Source: Bacteroidota bacterium (GTDB lineage Bacteria > Bacteroidota > Bacteroidia > Flavobacteriales > Flavobacteriaceae). From it: DNA of 64,000 nucleotides. A program made the position numbers and the translations under genes. The stretch spans positions 1 to 64,000 of the forward strand of contig JAQCIQ010000005.1 in NCBI GenBank assembly GCA_027592025.1, given 5' to 3'. Below, one piece after another: positions 43,579 through 52,244 of this stretch. Numbering within the stretch: the first letter of the stretch is position 1; every line of letters begins with the position of its first letter. The notes beneath the pieces are model-generated. The model ran no database searches. It saw only the letters and a list, made by a program, of their open reading frames with translations, and had not been told where the DNA came from.

Positions 43579-44817
43579 TTGAAACCAGTAACTTTCTTTT
43601 TTTGGATTTTTTGGCCCATTTTGACATTTGGTCAATTAGAGATTACAAGTCCTCCCGAATACATTCGTACGGTTGTGTTCTCAGACTCCAATGGCCCTCA
43701 GTCCTTACCCATCATCCAAATGGGCGAGCAATTGCTACTTTCTTTTGACGTGCTCAACAATGAGGAGAGCGACTATTTTTATCGCATCACTCACCACAAT
43801 GCTGATTGGAGTAAGTCCAATCTGGTCGTTAATGAATACCTAAATGGTTTTGATGATATCCGTATTTCGAATTACCAAAACTCTGTGAGCACGTTGCAAT
43901 TGTATTCACATTACCTTTTGACTTTACCGAACGACAGAACTTCATTTAAAAAAACTGGGAATTACATTCTTTCTATTTTCGACGACAGCGATCAACTTGT
44001 TTTTAGTCGTCCTTTTGTGATTTACGAACCTGAAGTTAACGTGGGAGTAGTGATTAAAAGGTCACGTGAGCTTGAGAATATTAATGAAAAGCAAGTCGTT
44101 CAATACGCTGTCATAAATCCACAGGGATGGCAAAATCCAGAACAAACTGTTTCTACTAGCATTTATCAGAATCGAAATTTGGACAACCCAATCATCGGAA
44201 TAAAACACCAATATATTTTAGGTAAGGAGCTTCAATACAGATATGATGAGGAAACTTCATTTTGGGGGGGAAACGAATACCTCTATTTTGAAAACAAGGA
44301 TATTAGGGTTGCTAACAACGCCGTCGAATACGTTGATTTGCAAGACGTGTATCACAGTTATCTCTACACTGATGTGCCACGGTATAACCAAACCTACACC
44401 TATAATCCTGACATCAATGGTCAATTCCTAACAACCATGTTCAATGCGCGTAACCCAGATATTGAGGCAGACTATAGTTGGGTGCATTTTTCACTTTTGG
44501 GAGCAAATAATATTGGCGACTCCGATATTCATGTGTTTGGCGGGTTCAACGACTTTATTGTTAATTCAGAGACAAAAATGACCTATAATTATCAAAGAGG
44601 AGTTTTTGAGACTGCTCTTTACCTCAAGCAAGGTTTTTACAACTACAAATACGTTGTTCAAAATCCCGATAGCACCATTGATACAAGTGCTGTTTCTGGA
44701 GATTTTTATCAAACAGAGAACAAATACACGGTTTTGGTCTACTACAGACCTTTGGGCGGTCGATTTGACTCGGTTATTGGATTCGGTGAGGTGTCTTCGG
44801 AAGGAATTTCAAATTAA
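43579..44817 (+). CDS. DUF5103 secreted protein
   Basis: 412 aa from a TTG at 43579, which gives MKPVTFFFWIFWPILTFGQ, a clean signal peptide. The mature part matches the DUF5103 (type IX-associated beta-sandwich) proteins of Bacteroidota: FSDSNGPQSLPIIQMGEQLLLSFDVLN, YFYRITHHNADW, LNGFDDIRISNYQNS, and a C-terminal FNDFIVNSETKMTYNYQRGVFETALYLKQGFYNYKYVV. The function is unknown. An imperfect box (TATCTTTA, 43557-43564) sits 14 bases before the TTG. A much longer upstream frame runs antisense to nqrA and is rejected. Confidence 0.85.
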   Translation: MKPVTFFFWIFWPILTFGQLEITSPPEYIRTVVFSDSNGPQSLPIIQMGEQLLLSFDVLNNEESDYFYRITHHNADWSKSNLVVNEYLNGFDDIRISNYQNSVSTLQLYSHYLLTLPNDRTSFKKTGNYILSIFDDSDQLVFSRPFVIYEPEVNVGVVIKRSRELENINEKQVVQYAVINPQGWQNPEQTVSTSIYQNRNLDNPIIGIKHQYILGKELQYRYDEETSFWGGNEYLYFENKDIRVANNAVEYVDLQDVYHSYLYTDVPRYNQTYTYNPDINGQFLTTMFNARNPDIEADYSWVHFSLLGANNIGDSDIHVFGGFNDFIVNSETKMTYNYQRGVFETALYLKQGFYNYKYVVQNPDSTIDTSAVSGDFYQTENKYTVLVYYRPLGGRFDSVIGFGEVSSEGISN

Positions 44818-44891
44818 ATGTTAAAAACTGAATTCCTTTTTGGTCTCAACCAAATTATTCCTATTTTTAAAGTCTTAACTAAAGATTGTTA

Positions 44892-45278
44892 ATGGTACAG
44901 CAAATAACCAAAGGAATTAAAATTTCCGTGCGAACACACTTTGAAGGTTCTTTCTATAAGAGCTATAGGTTGCATTTTGGATTTGGTTATGAAATCACCA
45001 TCGAAAATCAAAGTAAAGACTCGGTTCAACTCACCAGCCGTCATTGGCGGATTTTAGATTCGTTGAACAGCCCTGAGACAGTTTACGGCGAAGGTGTAAT
45101 AGGAAAAAAACCTGTTTTGAGACCAGGCGAGTCTCATACCTATTCATCTGGGTGTCTTCTCATATCTCCAATTGGCGCCATGCGAGGATTTTTTAATATG
45201 GTCAATTTCACCACCACGAGAAAATTCAGAGTTAATGTGCCGACCTTCAAATTAAGCGCCCCGTTTGCGATGAATTAG
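44892..45278 (+). CDS. apaG: ApaG-family protein
   Basis: 128 aa, the ApaG/DUF525 fibronectin-like domain: GIKISVRTHFEGSF, FGYEITIENQSKDSVQLTSRHWRI, VYGEGVIGKKPVLRPGESHTYSSGC, and GFFNMV. In enterobacteria ApaG affects cobalt resistance and Mg2+ efflux, but its biochemical role is open. Start set at the ATG at 44892 over a TTG two codons before. 74 bases after the DUF5103 gene. Confidence 0.92.
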   Translation: MVQQITKGIKISVRTHFEGSFYKSYRLHFGFGYEITIENQSKDSVQLTSRHWRILDSLNSPETVYGEGVIGKKPVLRPGESHTYSSGCLLISPIGAMRGFFNMVNFTTTRKFRVNVPTFKLSAPFAMN

Positions 45279-45327
45279 ACTGACTCACATTCCAAGTCAA
45301 ACAAAGTCAACCCACCATTTAATTTTT

Positions 45328-45335
45328 TACCTTTG
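45328..45335 (+). promoter_or_regulatory. -7 promoter box of pruA
   Basis: TACCTTTG, an exact TAnnTTTG match 28 bases upstream of the pruA ATG. Confidence 0.55.
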
Positions 45336-45363
45336 ACCAGATAATTTTCTTCAATAAGCTATT

Positions 45364-46989
45364 ATGAGCAAAGGATTTTTTGAAGTTCCAATTGCAGTGA
45401 ACGAAACAGTACGCAACTATGCACCTGGAAGCAAAGAAAGAGCAAGTGTTTTGGCAACATACCAAGCCATGAAAAGTCAATATACTGACATTTCCATGTG
45501 TATTGACGGCAAAGCTGTTTCTGCCAACAACAAGGGAAAAATGGTCATGCCTCACGACCACAAACACGTTTTGGGAACATATTCGTTAGCCGAGAAATCT
45601 CATGTAGAAGAAGCGATTGCATCAGCGCTTAAAGCCAGACAAACTTGGGCTCATGCTCCTTGGGAGCAACGTGCTGCGATTTTTCTGAAGGCCGCAGAAT
45701 TGATTGAAGGACCCTTTAGGGACCGAATAAATGCAGCCACCATGCTTCAGCAATCAAAAACAATTCATCAAGCCGAAATTGACGCTTCTTGCGAGTTAAT
45801 TGATTTTTTGAGGTTCAATGTTCAGTTCATGACTGAGATTTACAGCGGACAACCTGAGAGTTCAAGTGCTGTTTGGAACAGAGTTGAATATCGTCCTTTG
45901 GAAGGTTTTGTTTATGCAGTAACCCCCTTTAATTTTACTTCTATTGCGGCCAATTTAGCCGCGTGTGTTGCCATGATGGGTAATGTTGTAGTTTGGAAAC
46001 CTAGTGACCATCAAATCTATTCTGCTAAAATCATCATGGATATATTCGAAGCAGCCGGGGTTCCTGCTGGAGTTATCAATGTTGTTTTTGGAGACCCAAA
46101 GATGATTACCGACACCGTTTTAGAAAGCGAAGATTTCGCCGGTTTACATTTTACCGGATCAACTGAAATTTTCAAAAGTCTTTGGAGACAAATCGGCAAC
46201 CACATTGATCGATACAAATCTTATCCGAGAATCGTAGGTGAAACAGGAGGTAAAGACTTTATTGCTGCCCACAGTAGTGCTGACCCAGAAGAAGTTAGTG
46301 TTGCAATTCTCAGAGGGGCATTTGAATTCCAAGGCCAAAAATGCAGTGCCGCGTCACGCGCCTACATTCCAAGTAGTCTTTGGCCAAAGGTCAAGTCTCA
46401 TCTTCTAAATGACCTAAAGACTCTAAAAATGGGTACACCCGAAGATTTTACTAATTTCATGACTGCCGTAATTCACGAAGGCTCATTTGACAAATTGGCC
46501 AAATACATCGATCAAGCCAAGGCAAGCAGTGAAGCCGAAATTATTTTTGGAGGGAACTATGACAAAAGTGTTGGTTATTTTGTTGAACCTACTGTGATAC
46601 TTACCACCAATCCCAAATATGATACTATGTGTACAGAGCTTTTCGGACCTGTAATTACAGTCTATGTTTATAACGATAAGGATTATGAAGAAATGCTCAA
46701 TCTAGTTGATTCGACGAGTTCTTATGCCCTCACAGGTGCAATTTTCGCCAAAGACAGATACGCCATAGGACAAGCAACTCAGGCTTTGGAAAACTGTGCT
46801 GGAAATTTCTACATCAACGACAAACCGACAGGCGCAGTTGTTGGTCAACAACCATTTGGAGGTGCCCGCAGTTCAGGAACCAACGACAAAGCTGGATCGC
46901 CTCAGAACTTGCTTCGCTGGGTTTCTCCTCGACTGATCAAAGAGACCTTCGTTCCTCCAAAAGACTACAGGTATCCCTTTTTAGGATAA
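45364..46989 (+). CDS. pruA: L-glutamate gamma-semialdehyde dehydrogenase
   Basis: 541 aa, the monofunctional P5C dehydrogenase length. It oxidises glutamate semialdehyde to glutamate in proline breakdown, with NAD. Blocks are VYAVTPFNFTSIAANL, VVWKPSDHQIYSAKI, VGETGGKDFIAAH (general-base region), FEFQGQKCSAASRAY with catalytic Cys327, and GQQPFGGARSSGTNDK. No PutA-type proline dehydrogenase is fused or adjacent. Own promoter, followed by a strong terminator. Confidence 0.96.
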   Translation: MSKGFFEVPIAVNETVRNYAPGSKERASVLATYQAMKSQYTDISMCIDGKAVSANNKGKMVMPHDHKHVLGTYSLAEKSHVEEAIASALKARQTWAHAPWEQRAAIFLKAAELIEGPFRDRINAATMLQQSKTIHQAEIDASCELIDFLRFNVQFMTEIYSGQPESSSAVWNRVEYRPLEGFVYAVTPFNFTSIAANLAACVAMMGNVVVWKPSDHQIYSAKIIMDIFEAAGVPAGVINVVFGDPKMITDTVLESEDFAGLHFTGSTEIFKSLWRQIGNHIDRYKSYPRIVGETGGKDFIAAHSSADPEEVSVAILRGAFEFQGQKCSAASRAYIPSSLWPKVKSHLLNDLKTLKMGTPEDFTNFMTAVIHEGSFDKLAKYIDQAKASSEAEIIFGGNYDKSVGYFVEPTVILTTNPKYDTMCTELFGPVITVYVYNDKDYEEMLNLVDSTSSYALTGAIFAKDRYAIGQATQALENCAGNFYINDKPTGAVVGQQPFGGARSSGTNDKAGSPQNLLRWVSPRLIKETFVPPKDYRYPFLG

Positions 46990-47010
46990 TTGATTGAATT
47001 AATAAAAACG

Positions 47011-47036
47011 AAAAAGGGCCACATGGCCCTTTTTTT
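47011..47036 (+). terminator. Rho-independent terminator after pruA
   Basis: Stem AAAAAGGGCC / GGCCCTTTTT with an ACAT loop and a T run. The A run on the other side means it can also serve the convergent Omp28-like gene. Confidence 0.92.
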
Positions 47037-47053
47037 CTTAAAAACAATAATTA

Positions 47054-48111
47054 TTAAATGGTTTCCAGGGATTGTGTTTCGCCAACTTTAGCTGCTCGAA
47101 CATTTTGCACTTCACCAAAAACATCAATTACAAACGCTACAACTCTAAGTTTGTTAACATCCTGAACTGCTGAAGGAACTTGCGTTGAGTAACTCTTCGA
47201 TCCATTTACTGGACTTATTAACTCACCTGTTACTGAGGTCATCCCACTTCGCAAAACAGAATTATGTTCAAAGTCTACAATCACAGAACCTCCACCATAA
47301 AAGGTAGTGTAATTAGATTGGTCATAAATTAGACCATCTTCTACAACGTAAATAACAATTTTGTTATCATTACAATAGGATCCGTAATCTCCAGAAAAAG
47401 CCAACTCTACATTAACACTAATAACGTTTCCATTAATTGTTGGAGACAACGCCAATCCCATTCTACCGTCATTACCAGTTAGATTAACGACCTGAGAAAT
47501 ATTGTTATTCTCTGGATAGGCCCAAAGAGTATTTCTATCCAGATATGCGGTCGGCCACCCACTAACATTTTTTAAACTGTGCAAATTTGTGGAAGTCTGA
47601 CTTGACATTTGATCATTCCAATGTGCGCCAACATCGACAATCTGCGTGGACTGTTGTTTAGCCTGTTCTGTAGCATATGAAACTCGAGGACAGTATCCGC
47701 ACCAACTGCCCGTAAAATCTTCGATGAGCACATTTTTTTAAATCTAGCTACGGGTGATGTGGTATTACCCGTTAAAGAAAGGGTGTTGCTTGTTAGCCCG
47801 TTGTAAGCCGCCACAGCCGAAAAGTTACAAGGGGAAGGAATTGTAAAAGAAGCATTACTGGTTGCAGTTCCAGACACAGAAATAGCCGAAGTTGCGGTAA
47901 CATCTTCACCAGTATCTGTAGTTACTTTGAAGGTTACTACATCACCTACATTTCCTTCTAAAGCACTAGCTGTTAGTGTAATACTTTTTACTGCACTACC
48001 ACCACCGCCATCTCCTCCGGTTGTTGGGTCATCATCTTTTTTAGAACAGCTCATTACGGCCGTCAAAGACATCATTAAAATGAATGATTTGGTTAAGATT
48101 TTGTTTTTCAT
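47054..48111 (-). pseudogene. Omp28-like lipoprotein with thioredoxin fold, frameshifted
   Basis: Two reading frames make one protein. The upstream part has a lipoprotein signal (VMSC, Cys22), a Gly-rich linker and an Ig-like region ending TSPVARFKK. The downstream part, in another frame, continues VLIEDFTGSWCGYCPRVSYATEQ, the CxxC thioredoxin-like start of Omp28-type proteins. The break is at a run of seven A on the coding strand (T7 at 47733-47739); adding one A restores RFKKNVLIEDFTG exactly. This may be a real mutation, a slippage-controlled switch or a sequencing error. Intact length would be about 352 aa. Confidence 0.85.
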
Positions 48112-48139
48112 GGATTATATTGTTAGAATTTGGTTACTT

Positions 48140-48147
48140 CAAATATA
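48140..48147 (-). promoter_or_regulatory. -7 promoter box of the Omp28-like gene
   Basis: CAAATATA on the plus strand reads TATATTTG on the minus strand, an exact TAnnTTTG match 28 bases upstream of the ATG. The intact promoter argues against long-standing decay of the gene. Confidence 0.5.
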
Positions 48148-48180
48148 AAGAAAAAATGAACCTCCTTTGAGAGAAAATGT

Positions 48181-48188
48181 TAAATTTG
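48181..48188 (+). promoter_or_regulatory. -7 promoter box of the TlpA-like gene
   Basis: TAAATTTG, an exact TAnnTTTG match 25 bases upstream of the ATG at 48214, back to back with the minus-strand box for the Omp28-like gene. Confidence 0.55.
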
Positions 48189-48213
48189 AAGGTTAATCCC
48201 AAACTACATTTTT

Positions 48214-48696
48214 ATGAAATCCTATTTGTTAACCCTGTGCTTTCTTGTTTCTATTCTTCTGACTTACGCTCAAAAACTGCCTTACGCTTCCCTTCAAACT
48301 ATTGACAACAAAACCGTTTCTACCAAGACCATTTCCAGTAAAGAAGGACTAGTTGTGGTTAGTTTTTGGGCTACATGGTGTGTTCCTTGCATCAATGAAC
48401 TAGACGCTATTAGCGAAGTTTTCGACGACTGGAAAGAAGAGATTAACTTCACCTTTTATGCGGTGGCAATTGATGATGCCCGCACCAAAAACAGAATCAG
48501 ACCTATGGTCAAAGGCAAGTCTTGGCCTTATCAAGTTTTGATTGACGAAAATCAAGATCTCAAAAGAGGGTTGAATATTACTTCAATGCCCTTTGTAATT
48601 GTTCTAAAGAAAGGAGAAATCGTTCACAAACACACTGGCTATTCCCAAGGTGCTGAAGAAGAACTCTACACTACCCTGAAATCGCTTAGCAAGTAA
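48214..48696 (+). CDS. TlpA-like periplasmic thioredoxin
   Basis: 160 aa with a signal peptide (residues 1-20, ending TYAQ) and a thioredoxin domain. The active site FWATWCVPCINEL has Cys56 and Cys59, and the cis-proline block is TSMPFVIVL. Such proteins reduce or exchange disulfides in the periplasm. It is 18 bases upstream of the DUF6029 outer-membrane protein and divergent from another CxxC protein, the frameshifted Omp28-like lipoprotein. The partner substrate is unknown. Confidence 0.9.
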   Translation: MKSYLLTLCFLVSILLTYAQKLPYASLQTIDNKTVSTKTISSKEGLVVVSFWATWCVPCINELDAISEVFDDWKEEINFTFYAVAIDDARTKNRIRPMVKGKSWPYQVLIDENQDLKRGLNITSMPFVIVLKKGEIVHKHTGYSQGAEEELYTTLKSLSK

Positions 48697-48714
48697 AATC
48701 TTTGGAACTATACT

Positions 48715-50412
48715 ATGAGAGCAATTCAAATCAGTATTTTACTGCTGTTCGGCTTTTTACAAACTGTAAGCGGACAATTTTCCAATCACCTCAATGTGGG
48801 TTTTGAAAGCAGCCTAATTTGGTATAATGACGACCCGAAAACTGGAGACTTTTATGATGACGTAAGCCGTTCTGGAGAAGAGCACCTGCGATCGAATAAT
48901 TATCTTAAATTAGATTATAATTTCTACGGATTTCTTTCGGCCAGTATTCAGGTCGAGTCCTATTCTCCCTCGGCTCTACTCAATTTTTCCCCAAATTATG
49001 ACAACACCAACATTGGAACTTACAGTATCCGATACAAGCAAGGGAAGATTGACGCAACGGCTGGATATTACTATACTCAGTTTGGGTCTGGATTAATTTT
49101 AAGGAGCTGGGAAGACCGAGAGCTTGGCCTCAACAACGCCTTGAGAGGTGGCATCATCACCTACAAGCCCATGGAAGATTTATCTGTCACTGCACTATAC
49201 GGAAAACATAGAGTTGGGTTCAAAACTTCAAACGGTAATATTTTTGGGGTCGACTTGACCTTTAACCTTTCCAATCGATTAGGATGGGAAACTACACAGA
49301 TGAATTTTGGGCCCAGCTTTGTCGGAAGACAGGAAAAATTAGAACTAGAAAATCCAGGATTTGACGAATTGACCAATGCGTTTTCAAGTAGATTTGACTT
49401 GTCTCTTGGATCATTCTATGCGGGATTGGAATACGTTTTGAAAGGAAAAGATGGCATCGCTTTTAGAAACAGTTTTGATAATTATTTTGTCAAACCAGGA
49501 AGTGCCATATTAATTAATGCAGGATTCACTGGAGAAAGATTTGGGGCCGACCTCACCATGAGAAGATTAGAGAATATGAGTTTTTTTTCGGATCGGTTGA
49601 AGAAAGGCAATATCTATAATGAAAACGTCGTCAATTTTATCCCAGCGCTAACCAAACAACAGGACTTTAGTCTCGCTAATATTTATGTTTATCAACCCCA
49701 GTTTAGCGTTTTATTCTTGGCTGAAAATCTCGTCAAAGTAGGCGAAATTGGAGGTCAGTTGGACTTGTTCTATAAAATTAAGAAAGACACTCCACTTGGA
49801 GGCGCCTATGGCACGTCTTTAGCGCTCAATACCTCGTATTGGGCTGGTTTAAAAAATACTTCCGTTTTTCCCAATCCAGATGCAGGAATCACGGCGAATT
49901 ACCATGCCGAGCCTTTAGGGTTTGGAACTAAATATTTCTCAGATTTTAATTTTGAAATTCGTAAAAAATGGAGCTCAAATTGGCTCACCAACACCTTCTT
50001 TATGACTCAGAATTACAACAAAAGATATTTGGAGGACAGCGCCATTGAGATCGTTAGAGCGAAAATTGCTGCCATGGACGCCATTTACAAAATGTCAGAT
50101 GGTAAATCTGCCAAAATTGAAATTCAACACCTATGGGCCAAAGAAGATAAGAAGAACTGGGCAGGAGGAACTTTAGAGTACAATTTCAGCCCTCGATTGT
50201 CATTGTATGTCAATGACCTTTATAATTACGGCAACGATCACCAAGACCAACGCATTCACTACTATAATTTTGGTGGAAGTATTTCAAAAGGGTCAAATAG
50301 ACTGTCGCTCAATTATGGCCGACAACGTGGAGGACTATTGTGTGTTGGAGGTGTATGTAGAATTGTTTCAGAAAGTACTGGTCTGACCGCTAACTTGTCC
50401 ATTAGCTTTTAA
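48715..50412 (+). CDS. DUF6029-family outer-membrane protein
   Basis: 565 aa with a signal peptide (MRAIQISILLLFGFLQTVSGQ). The mature part is made of many alternating amphipathic strands with aromatic girdles (NYLKLDYNFYGFLSASIQVES, IRYKQGKIDATAGYYYTQFGSGLILRSWEDR, and a C-terminal SLNYGRQRGGLL and TANLSISF). This looks like a beta-barrel and ends in Phe as barrel proteins do. It resembles Bacteroidota DUF6029 proteins of unknown function. The only conspicuous cysteines are in CVGGVC near the C terminus, a possible target for the upstream thioredoxin. Overlaps the convergent rsmG by 11 bases. Confidence 0.8.
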   Translation: MRAIQISILLLFGFLQTVSGQFSNHLNVGFESSLIWYNDDPKTGDFYDDVSRSGEEHLRSNNYLKLDYNFYGFLSASIQVESYSPSALLNFSPNYDNTNIGTYSIRYKQGKIDATAGYYYTQFGSGLILRSWEDRELGLNNALRGGIITYKPMEDLSVTALYGKHRVGFKTSNGNIFGVDLTFNLSNRLGWETTQMNFGPSFVGRQEKLELENPGFDELTNAFSSRFDLSLGSFYAGLEYVLKGKDGIAFRNSFDNYFVKPGSAILINAGFTGERFGADLTMRRLENMSFFSDRLKKGNIYNENVVNFIPALTKQQDFSLANIYVYQPQFSVLFLAENLVKVGEIGGQLDLFYKIKKDTPLGGAYGTSLALNTSYWAGLKNTSVFPNPDAGITANYHAEPLGFGTKYFSDFNFEIRKKWSSNWLTNTFFMTQNYNKRYLEDSAIEIVRAKIAAMDAIYKMSDGKSAKIEIQHLWAKEDKKNWAGGTLEYNFSPRLSLYVNDLYNYGNDHQDQRIHYYNFGGSISKGSNRLSLNYGRQRGGLLCVGGVCRIVSESTGLTANLSISF

Positions 50413-51034
50413 CAGAAATGTAGACCAGTTTTTTTGTTTCAAAAAAGGGTTCCGAAAAGCAACTTGACAGTTCAAATTGTTTCGCGCGAGGAAAACCGAC
50501 AAGTTCCTCGGTGAGGTCTCCACCTTTGAGACAAAGCAGCCCGTTCTTGAGTTCATTCATTTGTTTTTTGGACACTTTGCTCTTAACCCAGTCATAGAAT
50601 TTTGGCATTGAAGTGACAGCCCTACTGACAACAAAATCATAAGATCCAGTGATGCTCTCGGCGCGAGCATGGCTGGCAGTAACATTTTTCAAACCGATTG
50701 CGTCGGCAACAGCCTTGACAACTGTGATTTTCTTACCAACACTATCCACCAAATGGAAATGTGATTCTGGGAAAAGTATGGCCAATGGAATGCCTGGAAA
50801 TCCGCCTCCAGTTCCTACATCCAAAATTTGACTGCCTGGACTAAATTGAATTATCTTAGCAATACCTAATGAATGTAAAACATGCCTTTCTTCTAAGGTG
50901 TCAATATCCTTTCTAGAAATTACATTAATTTTAGTGTTCCAGTCATTATAAATAGCCTGAAGTTGAGCGAATTGGTTGAGCTGAATTTCAGTGATGTGAG
51001 GAAAATATTTAGAGACTAAAGTGAGTTGTTCCAT
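50402..51034 (-). CDS. rsmG: 16S rRNA (guanine527-N7)-methyltransferase
   Basis: 210 aa, the RsmG/GidB length. SAM-binding motif QILDVGTGGGFPGIPLAILFP is near residue 66, and VVSRAVTSMPKFYDWVK carries the family Arg. It methylates G527 in the 530 loop of 16S rRNA. Convergent overlap of 11 bases with the DUF6029 gene. A promoter box lies 4 bases before its ATG. Confidence 0.95.
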   Translation of the reverse strand: MEQLTLVSKYFPHITEIQLNQFAQLQAIYNDWNTKINVISRKDIDTLEERHVLHSLGIAKIIQFSPGSQILDVGTGGGFPGIPLAILFPESHFHLVDSVGKKITVVKAVADAIGLKNVTASHARAESITGSYDFVVSRAVTSMPKFYDWVKSKVSKKQMNELKNGLLCLKGGDLTEELVGFPRAKQFELSSCFSEPFFETKKLVYISVKS

Positions 51035-51038
51035 TTGG

Positions 51039-51046
51039 CAAAAATA
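51039..51046 (-). promoter_or_regulatory. -7 promoter box of rsmG, 4 bases from the ATG
   Basis: CAAAAATA on the plus strand reads TATTTTTG on the minus strand, an exact TAnnTTTG match. Its distance to the start suggests a leaderless mRNA. Confidence 0.45.
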
Positions 51047-51134
51047 AGTTTTAAAAACTAATCACAATTGTTAGACAATTAGAGTTAATAATCCTTATTT
51101 TTACGACGCAGGTCCATACTAAATACCTCAAGTT

Positions 51135-52229
51135 ATGTTAAAAAATTCCGTTTCCTTTCCCCGAACAGATTCGATGAAATTCTTTAAAACTCTTAATCAA
51201 AGAGTGAACCAATATTTCACAGATAAAGGGATCAAACGCACAGGAAATGCCAAACTATGGTTCAAAACCGTTATTATGTTTGGCATCTTTTTATCTCCTT
51301 ATTTTCTTCTTTTAACCCTCGATCTTCCCGGCTGGTTCCAGTTATTGCTCACCATAATAATGGGAGTTGGAATGGCTGGTGTCGGAATGAATGTCATGCA
51401 CGATGCCAATCATGGGTCGTTTTCGTCCAAAAGTTGGATCAACCGATTGATGGGGAGCAGCATCTACCTACTGGCCGGAAATGTTTATAACTGGAAAGTT
51501 CAACACAATGTTTTACATCACACCTATACCAACGTCCATGGGCATGATGAAGATTTAGAAGCAGGGAGAATTTTGAGATTTTCAAAACACACCGAGTGGA
51601 GAAAGCACCATAAATTTCAACATTATTATTCTGTTTTACTTTATGGCTTGCTCACCATTAATTGGGCCATAACAACCGATTTCATTCAGATGTTCCGCTA
51701 CATGAAGCGCGGCTTGTCATACGGGAAATTCCCCAGTCCAGTCGCCAATTGGAGTAAACTAGTCGTTTCAAAAATACTTTATGCCATGATTTGGATCATT
51801 ATCCCCATGTTGCTTCATTTGGTTTGGTGGAAAGTCATTATTGGATTTTTTGTGATGCATTACACCGCTGGATTAATATTGAGCATTGTTTTTCAACTTG
51901 CTCATGTCATGGATGAAGCCGAAATGCCGTTGCCTCAGGAGGACGGATTAATGGCGAATACTTGGGCCATTCATCAACTGAAAACCACAGTCAATTTTGC
52001 TCGTAAGAATAAATTGGTCAATTGGTATACTGGAGGTTTGAATCATCAAGTAGAACATCATATTTTCCCTAATATCAGTCATATTCACTACGGTAAAATT
52101 GCTAAAATTGTTCGAGAAACTGCTGCGGAATTTGGCTTACCCTATAAAGAATACGGTTCGATGCGTCAAGCAATTACAGCTCATTTTGCATACCTGAAGC
52201 ACTTGGGCGCAGAGCCAAAAATGGCATAA
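51135..52229 (+). CDS. Membrane fatty acid desaturase
   Basis: 364 aa integral membrane desaturase with the three histidine boxes that bind the di-iron site: HDANH (89-93), HNVLHH (124-129) and QVEHH (305-309, inside GLNHQVEHHIFP). The Gln at the start of the third box is typical of front-end or acyl-CoA/acyl-lipid delta-5/6-like enzymes and many bacterial homologs. There is no fused cytochrome b5. The position of the introduced double bond cannot be predicted. An imperfect box (TATTTTTA, 51096-51103) precedes it; the aminotransferase follows after 15 bases. Confidence 0.92.
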   Translation: MLKNSVSFPRTDSMKFFKTLNQRVNQYFTDKGIKRTGNAKLWFKTVIMFGIFLSPYFLLLTLDLPGWFQLLLTIIMGVGMAGVGMNVMHDANHGSFSSKSWINRLMGSSIYLLAGNVYNWKVQHNVLHHTYTNVHGHDEDLEAGRILRFSKHTEWRKHHKFQHYYSVLLYGLLTINWAITTDFIQMFRYMKRGLSYGKFPSPVANWSKLVVSKILYAMIWIIIPMLLHLVWWKVIIGFFVMHYTAGLILSIVFQLAHVMDEAEMPLPQEDGLMANTWAIHQLKTTVNFARKNKLVNWYTGGLNHQVEHHIFPNISHIHYGKIAKIVRETAAEFGLPYKEYGSMRQAITAHFAYLKHLGAEPKMA

Positions 52230-52244
52230 TCCGTTTTTGATACT

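Noticed and set aside
47054-47731. A separate 225-aa gene without a signal peptide
   Set aside because: It begins exactly at the active-site segment of an Omp28-like protein. The upstream frame supplies the missing signal and N-terminal domain, so the two are one frameshifted gene.
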